Below, piece after piece: positions 21,234 through 28,614 of a stretch of 30,200 bases of DNA. Origin of the DNA: a virus; IMG/VR virus record IMGVR_UViG_3300050014_000235, positions 1 to 30,200 of that record; one strand, written 5' to 3'. A model generated the notes under the pieces. It worked only from the letters and a program-made list of their open reading frames with translations. It had not been told where the DNA came from and searched no databases. A program made the translations under genes and the position numbers. Position 1 is the first letter of the stretch. Each line of letters opens with the position of its first letter.

Positions 21234-23437
21234 AACTGCTCCATGCCGGCGCTACCGCCAGCGGTTGGGGGTTGTGCTCCAGCAGAGATCGCCGGAGTTG
21301 GCTGGGCAGGTTCCGGCGCACCAGCCGGTGTCTGCGATTGGTCGGGCTGAGATTGTGGGGCGGTCAGCGCTTCGTGCATGGAAAGGACAAGTTCCTCAAG
21401 CTGTTCAAGCCGTGAGGCATCCCCGCTGCTAGCCGCAATCTGTGCATCGCCTTCTTGCTCGCCCTTGACGGGGTCGCCCTTCATGGCCGCGATGGCAAGC
21501 TGAGCGTTGGCCGCAATCTCGGCAACGCGGATTCGAGTTTCAGCATCGAGCACCTTCTGTGCCATTTCCTGATCAGCCTTTTCCTTAGCAGATTCGAGCT
21601 GGTCTATGGCGGTATGTAGAGCCTGGGTGAGCTGCTGGTTCTGTTGGTCCATCTGCTGGAGATGCTGCTGAAGTGCAGGCGGAACAGGGGTTTCTTGCTG
21701 CTCTTTGGCCGCGATGTCGGCAGGCACAAGGCGCTCTGACAGTTCCTTGGCGATGGGAGAATCTAGAGTCTTGGCAACCAAGTCACCGGCTCGCTGCGCA
21801 ATGAGCTCGCCCATGGGACCCTGGAGCATCGAGAGGAGCATTGCCCGGTCTTCCTGCCTCTTGGACTGGTAGCTAGGGCCGGCGGAGATCGTCACGTCAT
21901 AACGGCCCGTGCGCACATCAAAGATCTTCCCGACCTTCGTCTGATCATCGGTATCGTCTTTGGTGACCTTGCCATTGATGCGGATTTGCTTGGGCGTCAA
22001 ATCCTCGCCCAGGATACGAATGACCTGCTCGGTATCGTAATAGGTGGAGAGCCACGACAGGATGATCCGAATCTCGTAGCGGATCGCCCGACTCAGGTTG
22101 TCTTGGAAGTGGTAATTGCCCGTGTCTCCCTGCTGCTGGAGCCGCTGGAGGGCGATGCCAGACTCACCCGCCTGCCGGTTCCCCATATTGGCGTCATACA
22201 TGCCCAGGACAGCCTTAAACCCCTGCTCTGCGCCCTCCATGGCCTGGGTAACGGCCACGATGGGAGCCTCTTCAGTGATCAGCCTAGGCGCGTTGATCTG
22301 CTTGTCCTCGTCGCCAATGATTTCGTATTCGAGCGCAGCCATCTGGTTTTTATGAGCGTTCTGCCATATTTTGGCATTCTTGCCCATGAACCCCTTGGCC
22401 CCAACCCAGGTAGCCAAGGGCATGAAAGCGATGCGCTCAACCTGGGAGGTCAAGAGGTAATTGTGCCGCTTCTGAGGGTCTTTCCCGCTCCGAACGATGC
22501 CTGAATAGGTACGAACACCGTCCTGGATGAGTTCCTTGCCGAGGACTGCAATGATTGGGATGAGTTCACCGGGAAGGTCCGAGCGCTCCAGAACCTCAAC
22601 CGCCGTGCAAACAACCCGTTTGACGTTGATTTGGGTAGTCTCGCGTTTGTTGCTACCCTTGCCGACCGTGACCTTCTTGGATTCCTTGTAAAAGTATTCG
22701 GTCACAAGGCAAGCGCCACCATCCTTACTCATCCAGGACGGAGCGTCATCCCCGATGGACAGCCACGCGGTTTGGGTGGCGTTGGCGAGTTGGGAATCAG
22801 AGTAGAGTTCCGCGTAATCCTCTTTGGAATACCACTGCTTGAAGCCGCCCCATTTCATATCCGAGTAGTCGGCTTCCTGCGCGGCGGGGTCAATAAACAC
22901 CATATGAGGATTGGCAACCCGCTTGATCTGGATTTCTTGCTGGTTGGTCTCTGCGTCCACATAGGCGGTGCAAAGACGATAGAACCCACGCCCACAGCGC
23001 ACGGCCCATTCAAACGCCGTGTCATAGGCAGTGTCGGCATTGCTCGAATACTCGATGTGCCGAATGAGGCCCTGGATGATCTCTGCCGTATCCACATCAG
23101 CGTCAGAATCGACTGGGTTGATTTGGCCGCCTGGCTTGTTCTTGCGCTGCTCATTGCAGATCTGCATCAAGAACGGCCCAAGGCGGTCCTCAGTCAAGCA
23201 CGGACGCCCGGCATCCTCACGGACCTTCCGATCCTCGTCTGTCCACTGGGTAGCTGGGTCACAGAACCGGAGATCGTCCAATTCAAGCGCACGCTGGACG
23301 GAGGTAGCCTCATCATCGAGTTCGATGTGTTTGCGGATCCGCTCCAGGAGTTCCGCGTCTTCATCGGATGTTTCGATAGTCGCAACGAACCCAATTTTCT
23401 TGAGCACCGTGCGGGAGGCTTTGCCGATGGCACTCAT
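21230..23437 (-). CDS. P22-like portal protein
   Basis: I chose ATG 23437, overlapping the previous stop (ATGA). The product has 735 residues, near P22 gp1. It has ELLERIRKHIELDDEATSVQRAL, WTDEDRKVREDAGRPCLTEDRL, then CGRGFYRL and KRVANPHMVFIDPAAQEADYSDMKWGG (in part), hallmarks of the P22-type portal. The C-terminus is a Gln-rich coiled coil (residues about 610-660) and a Pro-rich tail. It forms the DNA-entry ring for the terminase. Confidence 0.9.
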   Translation of the reverse strand: MSAIGKASRTVLKKIGFVATIETSDEDAELLERIRKHIELDDEATSVQRALELDDLRFCDPATQWTDEDRKVREDAGRPCLTEDRLGPFLMQICNEQRKNKPGGQINPVDSDADVDTAEIIQGLIRHIEYSSNADTAYDTAFEWAVRCGRGFYRLCTAYVDAETNQQEIQIKRVANPHMVFIDPAAQEADYSDMKWGGFKQWYSKEDYAELYSDSQLANATQTAWLSIGDDAPSWMSKDGGACLVTEYFYKESKKVTVGKGSNKRETTQINVKRVVCTAVEVLERSDLPGELIPIIAVLGKELIQDGVRTYSGIVRSGKDPQKRHNYLLTSQVERIAFMPLATWVGAKGFMGKNAKIWQNAHKNQMAALEYEIIGDEDKQINAPRLITEEAPIVAVTQAMEGAEQGFKAVLGMYDANMGNRQAGESGIALQRLQQQGDTGNYHFQDNLSRAIRYEIRIILSWLSTYYDTEQVIRILGEDLTPKQIRINGKVTKDDTDDQTKVGKIFDVRTGRYDVTISAGPSYQSKRQEDRAMLLSMLQGPMGELIAQRAGDLVAKTLDSPIAKELSERLVPADIAAKEQQETPVPPALQQHLQQMDQQNQQLTQALHTAIDQLESAKEKADQEMAQKVLDAETRIRVAEIAANAQLAIAAMKGDPVKGEQEGDAQIAASSGDASRLEQLEELVLSMHEALTAPQSQPDQSQTPAGAPEPAQPTPAISAGAQPPTAGGSAGMEQL

Positions 23438-23682
23438 CCGCAATGCTCCCGCGCGACCTTGCGGAGATCGCAAATGGTCTCTACCTTGGATACACGCTTA
23501 TCGAGTTCCGACGCAAAATCATCGGTATCCTGGATACCCACCTCTAGCTTGGTCAACCGCTCGTTGTTTACCTTCCATTTGTCATCAAGCAAACGGGTTA
23601 TGATTGCAGTCATGCCCTTCAATAGCACCCCGACTGCGGCACACACAAGGGCAATGATGGCAATCCAATTGGCGGGGGTCAT
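23434..23682 (-). CDS. membrane-anchored coiled-coil protein, 82 residues (lysis-associated?)
   Basis: One N-terminal transmembrane helix (WIAIIALVCAAVGVLL) is followed by a charged helix with heptad-like pattern (KVNNERLTKLEVGIQDTDDFASELDKRVSKVE, in part). It overlaps both neighbours (ATGA). Lying between the spanin-like gene and portal, it is likely a lysis accessory protein. No lipobox; it might be an alternative inner-membrane spanin-like protein, but this is unproven. Confidence 0.55.
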   Translation of the reverse strand: MTPANWIAIIALVCAAVGVLLKGMTAIITRLLDDKWKVNNERLTKLEVGIQDTDDFASELDKRVSKVETICDLRKVAREHCG

Positions 23683-24281
23683 AACTTTGCTCCTGCGTAA
23701 CCTGCGCCAATGCCGAAGGCGAAGCCCTCAAATCTACCTTTCCACCGTTCCGCCTTGTTCGCCGCAACCTGGGCTTCAAGGGCAATGCGGATTGCTACAG
23801 CTTCCTTGGATTTCTCATCGTAAGCCAGTTTCCAAGAGTCACGCGACAGCACAAGGGTAGAATTCTCAGCCTTTAGGGACGCAACTTCCTCAACGTATGC
23901 CTTGATTACCTCGTCCTGTTTCGCCACCACAGCAACCAGGTCAGTGTTCGCCGGAATAGGTTGCGGATCGGGGGTTCCAGGATCGGCGGGAACTGAAACA
24001 TGAGCGAAACGCAGCTTGGCCAGCTCCGCATTGAGACGGGCCACCTTGGATTCGGCTGCTTCGCGCTGCGCCTTTTCGGCGGTGAGTTCCTGGTCATGGG
24101 TTGCACCTTGAGCCGCTGCGATGGCTGCTTGCTGGGCGTGCTGATCGGCAATTTGGGTCTGAGCGGTGGCGGTATGCTGTTTGGCACATCCACGCGCTGC
24201 AAACGCGAGATAGGCCACAGCGAGGCAGCCAGCCGCCACGGCGAGCCATTTGAGCGGGGTGGTGAGAGCCGGGATCGTCAT
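23679..24281 (-). CDS. Rz-like inner-membrane spanin (putative), 200 residues
   Basis: The N-terminal segment has one transmembrane helix (WLAVAAGCLAVAYLAFAA), then a long Ala/Gln/Glu coiled coil (residues about 40-95), a Pro-rich hinge (PADPGTPDPQPIPANTD) and a second coil (residues about 115-180). The C-terminus is Gly/Phe rich. This is the layout of phage Rz proteins but longer than lambda Rz. It overlaps the holin-like gene (ATGA) and follows the endolysin. No convincing nested Rz1 lipoprotein was seen. Confidence 0.6.
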   Translation of the reverse strand: MTIPALTTPLKWLAVAAGCLAVAYLAFAARGCAKQHTATAQTQIADQHAQQAAIAAAQGATHDQELTAEKAQREAAESKVARLNAELAKLRFAHVSVPADPGTPDPQPIPANTDLVAVVAKQDEVIKAYVEEVASLKAENSTLVLSRDSWKLAYDEKSKEAVAIRIALEAQVAANKAERWKGRFEGFAFGIGAGYAGAKL

Positions 24282-24493
24282 TGCTGGCCCTCCGTCTCAA
24301 CCGTCCGCTTCGCGCAGATCATCTCGGTGACCTTGGATGCCCCATAATTACCCAGGGCCACCCCAAGCCACACCGAAAGGTGGGCAATATCCATCGGGTT
24401 TTTCTGGAGCTGGCCATAAACCGCGACGATCAACCCAACCAGACTGCAAATACGGCCCCAGCTCATCTGCCCCCGGAAGTCCCGCAAGATCAT
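24278..24493 (-). CDS. holin-like membrane protein, 71 residues
   Basis: The product starts MILRDFRGQMSWGRICSLVG. It has two predicted membrane helices: ICSLVGLIVAVYGQL and, after a short loop (QKNPMDIAHLS), VWLGVALGNYGASKV. LRDxxGxxSWxR before the first helix is common in phage holin-type proteins. ATG 24493 has GGTGG at a wide spacing; ATG 24466 or upstream in-frame ATGs (24565, 24601) are alternatives, so the start is uncertain. It follows the endolysin gene with a 64-base gap that is open in another frame. Confidence 0.6.
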   Translation of the reverse strand: MILRDFRGQMSWGRICSLVGLIVAVYGQLQKNPMDIAHLSVWLGVALGNYGASKVTEMICAKRTVETEGQQ

Positions 24494-24557
24494 CCCGCCA
24501 GTCCACCAGTGGGATGTCCCAGTCGTAAGGACGGCAGATGGGGCATTCGCACACGGG

Positions 24558-25001
24558 CTATCCATTGGGCACCAGGTGGTAGGACCAGTGGCCAGGGCCA
24601 CCCGCTGCGGTCAATGCCTGCCTGCGGGGTTTTTCACCGTCCCGGGCGATGGCAAGATGAATCCAGGAATTGCACTCGAAAATGATCTGGTCGTAAGGGA
24701 GATCGGAATTCTTGAGGGTTAGGAAGGCGCTCTGGAGATTACCGGCCGGCACACAGTCGGCGGCGCGGCCTTCAAGGTGCGCTGAAGTCCTAGCCCCCCC
24801 AACGGCCTCGTTCAGTTCCTCGCAGCGGTACCCCGAGTCAATACGAAAGGGCACCCCTAGGAGTGCCCTGGCTGGTTCGAGAATTGTGCTGGTGAGCTGC
24901 TGGAGGTAATCGATAGCCTGTTGGGGAGGGGTGTTATCGATGCCCTTGCGGCTTGCAATCTGGGAAAAGGTCAGCTCGGCAATACTGAAATGCTCGGACA
25001 T
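24558..25001 (-). CDS. M15-family endolysin (L-alanyl-D-glutamate or D-Ala-D-Ala peptidase type)
   Basis: The product has 147 residues. RIDSGYRCEELNEAVGG, then TSAHLEGRAAD (H75, D82) and FECNSWIHLAI (E109, H115) give the zinc ligands and catalytic Glu pattern of the peptidase M15 fold. It is cytoplasmic, with no signal peptide, so it would need the holin to reach murein. GGGGAGG stands before ATG 25001 within a hairpin (25008-25022). It is first in a lysis set with the holin-like, Rz-like and 82-residue genes. Confidence 0.85.
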   Translation of the reverse strand: MSEHFSIAELTFSQIASRKGIDNTPPQQAIDYLQQLTSTILEPARALLGVPFRIDSGYRCEELNEAVGGARTSAHLEGRAADCVPAGNLQSAFLTLKNSDLPYDQIIFECNSWIHLAIARDGEKPRRQALTAAGGPGHWSYHLVPNG

Positions 25002-25007
25002 ACCGGC

Positions 25008-25022
25008 GAACCTCCCCGGTTC
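25008..25022 (-). promoter_or_regulatory. hairpin on the endolysin ribosome site
   Basis: On the transcript GAACC (from 25022), loop GGGGA, GGTTC (to 25008). The GGGGAGG ribosome site is partly in the loop and partly in the stem. A second pairing, ACCGG (25002-25006) with CCGGT (25016-25020), competes with it. Two mutually exclusive folds around a start suggest translational control of lysis timing. Confidence 0.4.
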
Positions 25023-25058
25023 AGGGTCGGTCCGTTACCGTGAAATAAGCATTTCCTT

Positions 25059-25087
25059 ATTATACAATTCGGCAAATCTCTAGTTGG
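25059..25087 (-). promoter_or_regulatory. candidate late promoter for the lysis-structural genes
   Basis: The minus strand carries a perfect TATAAT at 25064-25059, overlapping the stop of the HTH gene, about 57 bases before the endolysin start. The -35 region (around 25082-25087) has no good match to TTGACA, so activation by a phage factor is possible. The HTH protein encoded just upstream is a candidate activator. Confidence 0.45.
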
Positions 25088-25308
25088 GCCTTGATCACCT
25101 GCCGCACCCGCCGCTCTGTCACACCAAACCGTTCCGCCAAATCCTGCGCAGTCATCCCTTTGCGCAGCTCATAGATCCTGGCGTCCCGCTCCGCCCGCTG
25201 GATTGTCATGGGATCAACCAAGCCGAACAGCCCTAACAATCGAATGACTTCCTCGGCCTGGGCCGGGGCGATCCCGCTGCGCTGGGCGAGGGTTGAGGAT
25301 AGTGTCAT
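25060..25308 (-). CDS. helix-turn-helix protein, 82 residues
   Basis: I chose ATG 25308, with GGGG upstream at proper spacing; a TTG five codons earlier is less likely. IYELRKGMTAQDLAERFGVTERRVRQVIKAQL is a clear sigma-like/trihelical HTH (LAERFGVTERRVRQV as turn and recognition helix). The N-terminal part (AQRSGIAPAQAEEVIRLLGLFGLV) may dimerise. Placed between packaging and lysis genes, it may regulate late transcription. The TATAAT overlaps its stop. Confidence 0.7.
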   Translation of the reverse strand: MTLSSTLAQRSGIAPAQAEEVIRLLGLFGLVDPMTIQRAERDARIYELRKGMTAQDLAERFGVTERRVRQVIKAQLEICRIV

Positions 25309-25316
25309 GGATGCCC

Positions 25317-25415
25317 CTACCAATACTTAATAATGAAATGGACGAGCACCCAGATAGGCATGATCGACAAGATCAGGATAATGCAGGTGCCGAAACATCC
25401 GTATTCGTCAACCAT
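25317..25415 (-). CDS. 32-residue membrane peptide
   Basis: GGAGG is 6 bases before ATG 25415, and the frame overlaps the end of the 88-residue gene by 8 bases. After MVDEYGCFG comes TCIILILSIMPIWVLVHFII, a complete transmembrane helix, then KYW. It stops just before the HTH gene. Coupling and a good ribosome site support expression. Possible role in lysis timing or membrane interference; unproven. Confidence 0.6.
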   Translation of the reverse strand: MVDEYGCFGTCIILILSIMPIWVLVHFIIKYW

Positions 25416-25674
25416 TGGTGTCCTCCCCCAGCACTTCGGCGGCGCGGGCGTTGAGCCTAACTAGACAGTCATACATGACCTGAAGATCAGTTAGATTGGG
25501 CGTATCCAATTCCCCATGCGGAACCTGCATTAGTTTGCTGGTCGACTTCCACAGTGCCAGGAGTTCGGGGCCAAGCACCCATAATGGAAAGGCACTCTCT
25601 GCGGATTCAGGGGCGGCAGGGGCATCGTTGATGTCCTGCGCAATCATCACCTTCAACCGCTCAACTGCGTTCAT
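25408..25674 (-). CDS. hypothetical protein, 88 residues
   Basis: ATG 25674 follows AGGAGG. The N-terminus is helical (VERLKVMIAQDI), the centre Trp/Leu-rich (FPLWVLGPELLALWKSTS), and the end acidic. It sits immediately after the large terminase. No family recognised. Confidence 0.65.
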   Translation of the reverse strand: MNAVERLKVMIAQDINDAPAAPESAESAFPLWVLGPELLALWKSTSKLMQVPHGELDTPNLTDLQVMYDCLVRLNARAAEVLGEDTNG

Positions 25675-25682
25675 TTAGCCTC

Positions 25683-27026
25683 CTACGCCATCCATGAGTT
25701 ATGTGCAGCGGGCATACCTGGGAATTCGTCGTCGTTCGGCTCGGGTTCTTCGCCTGGCTTAGTCATGCCTGGGAATAGTTCGGTGAGCAGCCAGATCAAG
25801 GCATCAGCCCGGTTTGGAGACCTGGTTCCCATGTAGCCCACGGTTGAGAATGCGGTCAGTTCATCCTCAAGCTCAGGGAAGAACCCAACATGACAAACCT
25901 TGCCGTTTTCGTATAGGGCGCTGAACGGTTCGGCCCGCACTGTCTTACCCCTGCTGGCATGGACTTCGCGGTATGGGGTGCGCGGCCTGGCTGTCTGAAT
26001 GACAAAGCGGACCATCTCACCACCAAAGTTGGACTCACCAATCACCGCGCCGGCCTGGTGGCGATCATAGGCGCTTGTGGCAATCCTGCCCCATGTCGCT
26101 GGTCCAGCCTTGACGGTAAGGTCTTCGAGAATGTAAGCCCGTCCATCGATCCCGAGCCCCCCGACCATGATCCCGATTGCATCATTATCCGCGTTATCGG
26201 TATCACCTGATCCTGACGGGTCAACAGACACCAATACCCGGATAAGTTCGGGCACCCTCCCATCAATGACCCGCCATTTGTCAATGTCCACCTCACTGAA
26301 AAGGGCGTTGGGATTCTCATCGGACCATTCTCCACGGAGGAACCGGCGCTGCTGCCGGGCGCTCATGCCGTCCAGGACTTTCAGGTAGGAGTCTGAGATG
26401 TTGGTCAGGTTGTCTTCTGGATTGATCCTGAAAAACGCGTAGTCCTGCGGATCTTTGATGGCTTGTTTGGTCTCAGGGTCACGGCTTTCATGGAATAGTT
26501 TGTATCCCCAATGTCCCTTACTTGTGGGGTTGAGGTCGTAATACATCCTCACCGGAAGTAGCCGTTTTACCCCACTAACCTCCTGCCAAACTTTTTGGGC
26601 TAGGCGGGTGACTGCGATATTGCGCGCATCGAACCCAATTTGGCTAATTTCATTCAAATAAATAGTCGCAAACTCAAGCCCAAGGATTTTCTCAGTTCTT
26701 GCCTTGTCATCCAGCCCACCAAACCATATTTCTGCACCATTTGGGAACTTTGCGAACCAATCTGTCTTGTTCAGATCATATTCCACGTCTGGGTAACAGA
26801 CCGACATGACCTTTGGAAACGTGTCCATAATGATCGACGCTTTGATATGGTTGAACCTATACCGCAAAATACAATGTCTGCTGTCCGCCGCCTTGATTGC
26901 CCTGAAACTCACAGCCCTGGTGAGGAGGAAGGTTTTGCCTGACCGTGATCCCCCTTCAAGCATGATGTGGGTGGCGTCTCCGGATAAGACCTTTTGAGCT
27001 GCTTTTTGGGCGTCGGTGAGGCTCAC
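25683..27026 (-). CDS. terminase large subunit
   Basis: The product has 447 residues. Walker A is GGSRSGKT (25-32), Walker B is ATIYLNE (120-126, with Asn before the Glu), and the coupling motif is YYDLNPTSKGHW. The nuclease domain shows VSVDPSGSG (D269), GESNFGGEMV (E331) and SPNRADALIWLLTELF (D408). It is therefore an ATP-driven packaging motor with a C-terminal RNase-H-like nuclease, acting with the portal. It follows TerS with a 4-base overlap (ATGA). Confidence 0.92.
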   Translation of the reverse strand: MSLTDAQKAAQKVLSGDATHIMLEGGSRSGKTFLLTRAVSFRAIKAADSRHCILRYRFNHIKASIIMDTFPKVMSVCYPDVEYDLNKTDWFAKFPNGAEIWFGGLDDKARTEKILGLEFATIYLNEISQIGFDARNIAVTRLAQKVWQEVSGVKRLLPVRMYYDLNPTSKGHWGYKLFHESRDPETKQAIKDPQDYAFFRINPEDNLTNISDSYLKVLDGMSARQQRRFLRGEWSDENPNALFSEVDIDKWRVIDGRVPELIRVLVSVDPSGSGDTDNADNDAIGIMVGGLGIDGRAYILEDLTVKAGPATWGRIATSAYDRHQAGAVIGESNFGGEMVRFVIQTARPRTPYREVHASRGKTVRAEPFSALYENGKVCHVGFFPELEDELTAFSTVGYMGTRSPNRADALIWLLTELFPGMTKPGEEPEPNDDEFPGMPAAHNSWMA

Positions 27027-27379
27027 AGTTTTTCATCCTCTGGACTGCACTGGACAATCAGCGGGCCACCGTCCTTGCCTGTGTGCTCGGTCCTGGCCAG
27101 CTTAGGCACATGGTATTCGATCAGGTCAGTGAAGCACTTCACGGCAGCCTGGGCGCCCTGGTTTTCCGCGATCTCGTCTAACCAGTCTTGCAGCCTTGCA
27201 GCGTTGCCGTCGATCAGCCGGCCTATTGCCTCCCTCGCATTGGCTGTTGCCTTGTTGGGGGACCCCGCAGGGCGCCCACCGAGGCCGGCACCTTCCGCGT
27301 TAGCCTTGGCACACCCCTTCAGAGTTGCCGAGGGTTTTCTACTCTTGGGCTTGGGATCTTTGGTGTCAGGCTTGGTCAT
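27023..27379 (-). CDS. terminase small subunit (putative)
   Basis: I chose ATG 27379, preceded by GAGGG; upstream in-frame starts lie inside the previous gene. After a basic, Pro/Lys-rich N-terminus comes GLGGRPAGSPNKATANAREAI, the usual nucleic-acid-binding opening of a TerS family, then helices (GRLIDGNAARLQDWLDEIA) and HVPKLARTE. It recognises phage DNA and recruits the large subunit encoded next. Confidence 0.8.
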   Translation of the reverse strand: MTKPDTKDPKPKSRKPSATLKGCAKANAEGAGLGGRPAGSPNKATANAREAIGRLIDGNAARLQDWLDEIAENQGAQAAVKCFTDLIEYHVPKLARTEHTGKDGGPLIVQCSPEDEKL

Positions 27380-27647
27380 CGGCATCCCTCGCACATATCG
27401 CATCCCAAACATTGATGAGATACCACTTCGCTCTCAGTAAGGGCCGTTTGATGGGGTAGGTTTTTCGGCTAATCCAGGACTTGATGCGCTCCCACCGCGT
27501 AGGAACGAATTGCCCACAGATGATAAACTCATCACCTACCTGAAACCCAGATGTTGAGCTGGTGGTCAAAGTTATGTCTTTGGAATTCAGTGTTTGGCCA
27601 GATACAGATGTGATCTTGAAACGTTGGAGTTCCCTTGGTTTAATCAT
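27366..27647 (-). CDS. hypothetical protein, 93 residues
   Basis: I chose ATG 27647, as GGAGG stands upstream; a GTG five codons earlier is unlikely. The N-terminus is beta (FKITSVSGQTLNSKDITLTT), followed by SGFQVGDEFIICGQF and a basic, Trp-rich C-terminus (WERIKSWISRKTYPIKRPLLRAKWYLI). The last 14 bases overlap the TerS start. No family recognised. Confidence 0.65.
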   Translation of the reverse strand: MIKPRELQRFKITSVSGQTLNSKDITLTTSSTSGFQVGDEFIICGQFVPTRWERIKSWISRKTYPIKRPLLRAKWYLINVWDAICARDADDQA

Positions 27648-27739
27648 ATCCTCTTCCTCCACTCATCCAGTATATGCCCTAACCGGATGTAAAGCATCCA
27701 GAGAGGTAAAGTTAGGATTACGATTTGCCAGTCGGTCAT
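27644..27739 (-). CDS. 31-residue membrane peptide
   Basis: ATG 27739 has GAGGA close upstream. MTDWQIVILTLPLWMLYIRLG is a likely membrane helix, followed by a charged end (HILDEWRKRI). The stop overlaps the next start (ATGA) and the start overlaps the stop of the HEXXH frame (27736-27738). These overlaps strongly suggest translation. Confidence 0.6.
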   Translation of the reverse strand: MTDWQIVILTLPLWMLYIRLGHILDEWRKRI

Positions 27740-27882
27740 CTCGTCCTCATGGAAGGCACCCGTTTGAACACGGCGTTCATCAGGTATGCGAGGTTGTAGG
27801 CGTCCCATTCGTCGTGGGTTCCGTCGATTGCTTCGTTGATGTATTGAACGGCGTGTAGGCATTCATGGGCCAGGATCTTCCC
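27736..27882 (-). pseudogene. HEXXH-containing coding segment without a start (frameshifted part?)
   Basis: This frame is open from 27882 to TGA 27738-27736 and reads KILAHECLHAVQYINEAIDG, then a DEWDAYNLAYLMNAVF motif. HECLH is a zinc-metallopeptidase HEXXH signature, and the downstream Glu/Asp-containing helix is typical of small phage zincin-like proteins. There is no ATG, GTG or TTG before the motif; two stops lie just upstream in this frame. The 107-residue gene overlaps its 5' end in another frame. Skipping one base near 27883 would join them. Either a sequencing error, a pseudogene or a programmed +1 shift explains this. Confidence 0.55.
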
Positions 27883-28186
27883 TCACTAAAAATTCAGGGT
27901 TGTCCTGTAATAGGACCCATTTAACCCCGGTCCTGACTTGCTTGAAGATATCCCCTTTCTCCGCATGACAAGGTGGTTTGTATTGCGCAGCGAATTCTTC
28001 CAGCGCTGGGCCCACAATGTCCCGGCCGTTCATTTGGGCAAATGCCTCATGGGGGATAAATGCATATGCATCAATGCCGGGTAGCTTCATCCTCTCCCAC
28101 CCTTCGACCTTGGGGGGCTCCTTGACCGAGAACATCATCCCGCAAGAGATAGCATAGTTCAGTGGTGATTCGAACGTTGGCTTCAC
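27863..28186 (-). CDS. hypothetical protein, 107 residues (possible N-terminal part of a split zincin gene)
   Basis: GTG 28186 overlaps the NinB stop (GTGA) and has GGGAG upstream. The product includes MMFSVKEPPKVEGW, a short PHEAFAQMNGRDIVG and GVKWVLLQDNPEFLV, then ends REDPGP. The final strand WVLLQDNPEFLV is where zincin-like phage proteins place the strand before their HEXXH helix. The real helix lies in the next frame (27736-27882). Confidence 0.6.
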   Translation of the reverse strand: MKPTFESPLNYAISCGMMFSVKEPPKVEGWERMKLPGIDAYAFIPHEAFAQMNGRDIVGPALEEFAAQYKPPCHAEKGDIFKQVRTGVKWVLLQDNPEFLVREDPGP

Positions 28187-28614
28187 GACGGTCTCCCTTC
28201 GTATTTCAAATCTTCAACAAACACAACGGGTGGTTTGTTTTGCGCCCCAATCACATAGGCTCGCTCAATAACCTCGCTCATTTCTGCCGATGTCATGTCG
28301 CTAGTGTGGCATCCGAGCACAACCACGCCACCGTCCATGCCGGGTATGACCCGCAGTTCCCCGCGCTTAGACCGCATTACGGCAGAGCCGATGTAGTCTT
28401 TCCAGTCTTCAACATCCATTGTTTGGTCGTGGCATTTGACGCCAGCCTTGACTAGTTGGCTCAGCACCACGTGCATTTTGGCGCTTTGGAGGTTTGACCG
28501 GGTCGGTGGTTTGAAAACCACAACCCAGTCAGGGGGACATGACCAAAGGAATTTAACAGCGTTGGCCCTGGATGGCCCTGGGAGGCTCCGCAGAATGAAT
28601 TGGGTTGATCTCAT
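28183..28614 (-). CDS. ninB: NinB-like recombination protein
   Basis: The product has 143 residues. RSNLQSAKMHVVLSQLVKAG, then VEDWKDYIGSAVM and VVVLGCHTSDMTSAEMSEVIERAYVIGAQ match the NinB (lambda Orf) pattern of R-S-L-x-Q-N-x-K-M-W, E-D-W-K-D, L-G-x-x-T-S-x-M-T-x-A-E-M. The family aids RecF-pathway-type phage recombination by binding SSB or single-stranded DNA. It begins with an ATGA overlap at the upstream zinc-ribbon gene. Confidence 0.8.
   Translation of the reverse strand: MRSTQFILRSLPGPSRANAVKFLWSCPPDWVVVFKPPTRSNLQSAKMHVVLSQLVKAGVKCHDQTMDVEDWKDYIGSAVMRSKRGELRVIPGMDGGVVVLGCHTSDMTSAEMSEVIERAYVIGAQNKPPVVFVEDLKYEGRPS

Noticed and set aside
22631-23860. 409-residue plus-strand ORF opposite portal
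   Set aside because: Antisense shadow of the portal gene and the 82-residue gene; no conserved features.
23906-24202. Pro-rich 98-residue frame inside the Rz-like gene as nested Rz1 lipoprotein
   Set aside because: No lipobox and no signal peptide in that frame; Rz1 should begin with both.
27778-27866. 28-residue ATG-started frame (ATG 27866, minus strand) across the HEXXH region
   Set aside because: Thr/Ser-rich and unlike a protein; it only overlaps the HEXXH frame out of phase and has no ribosome site.
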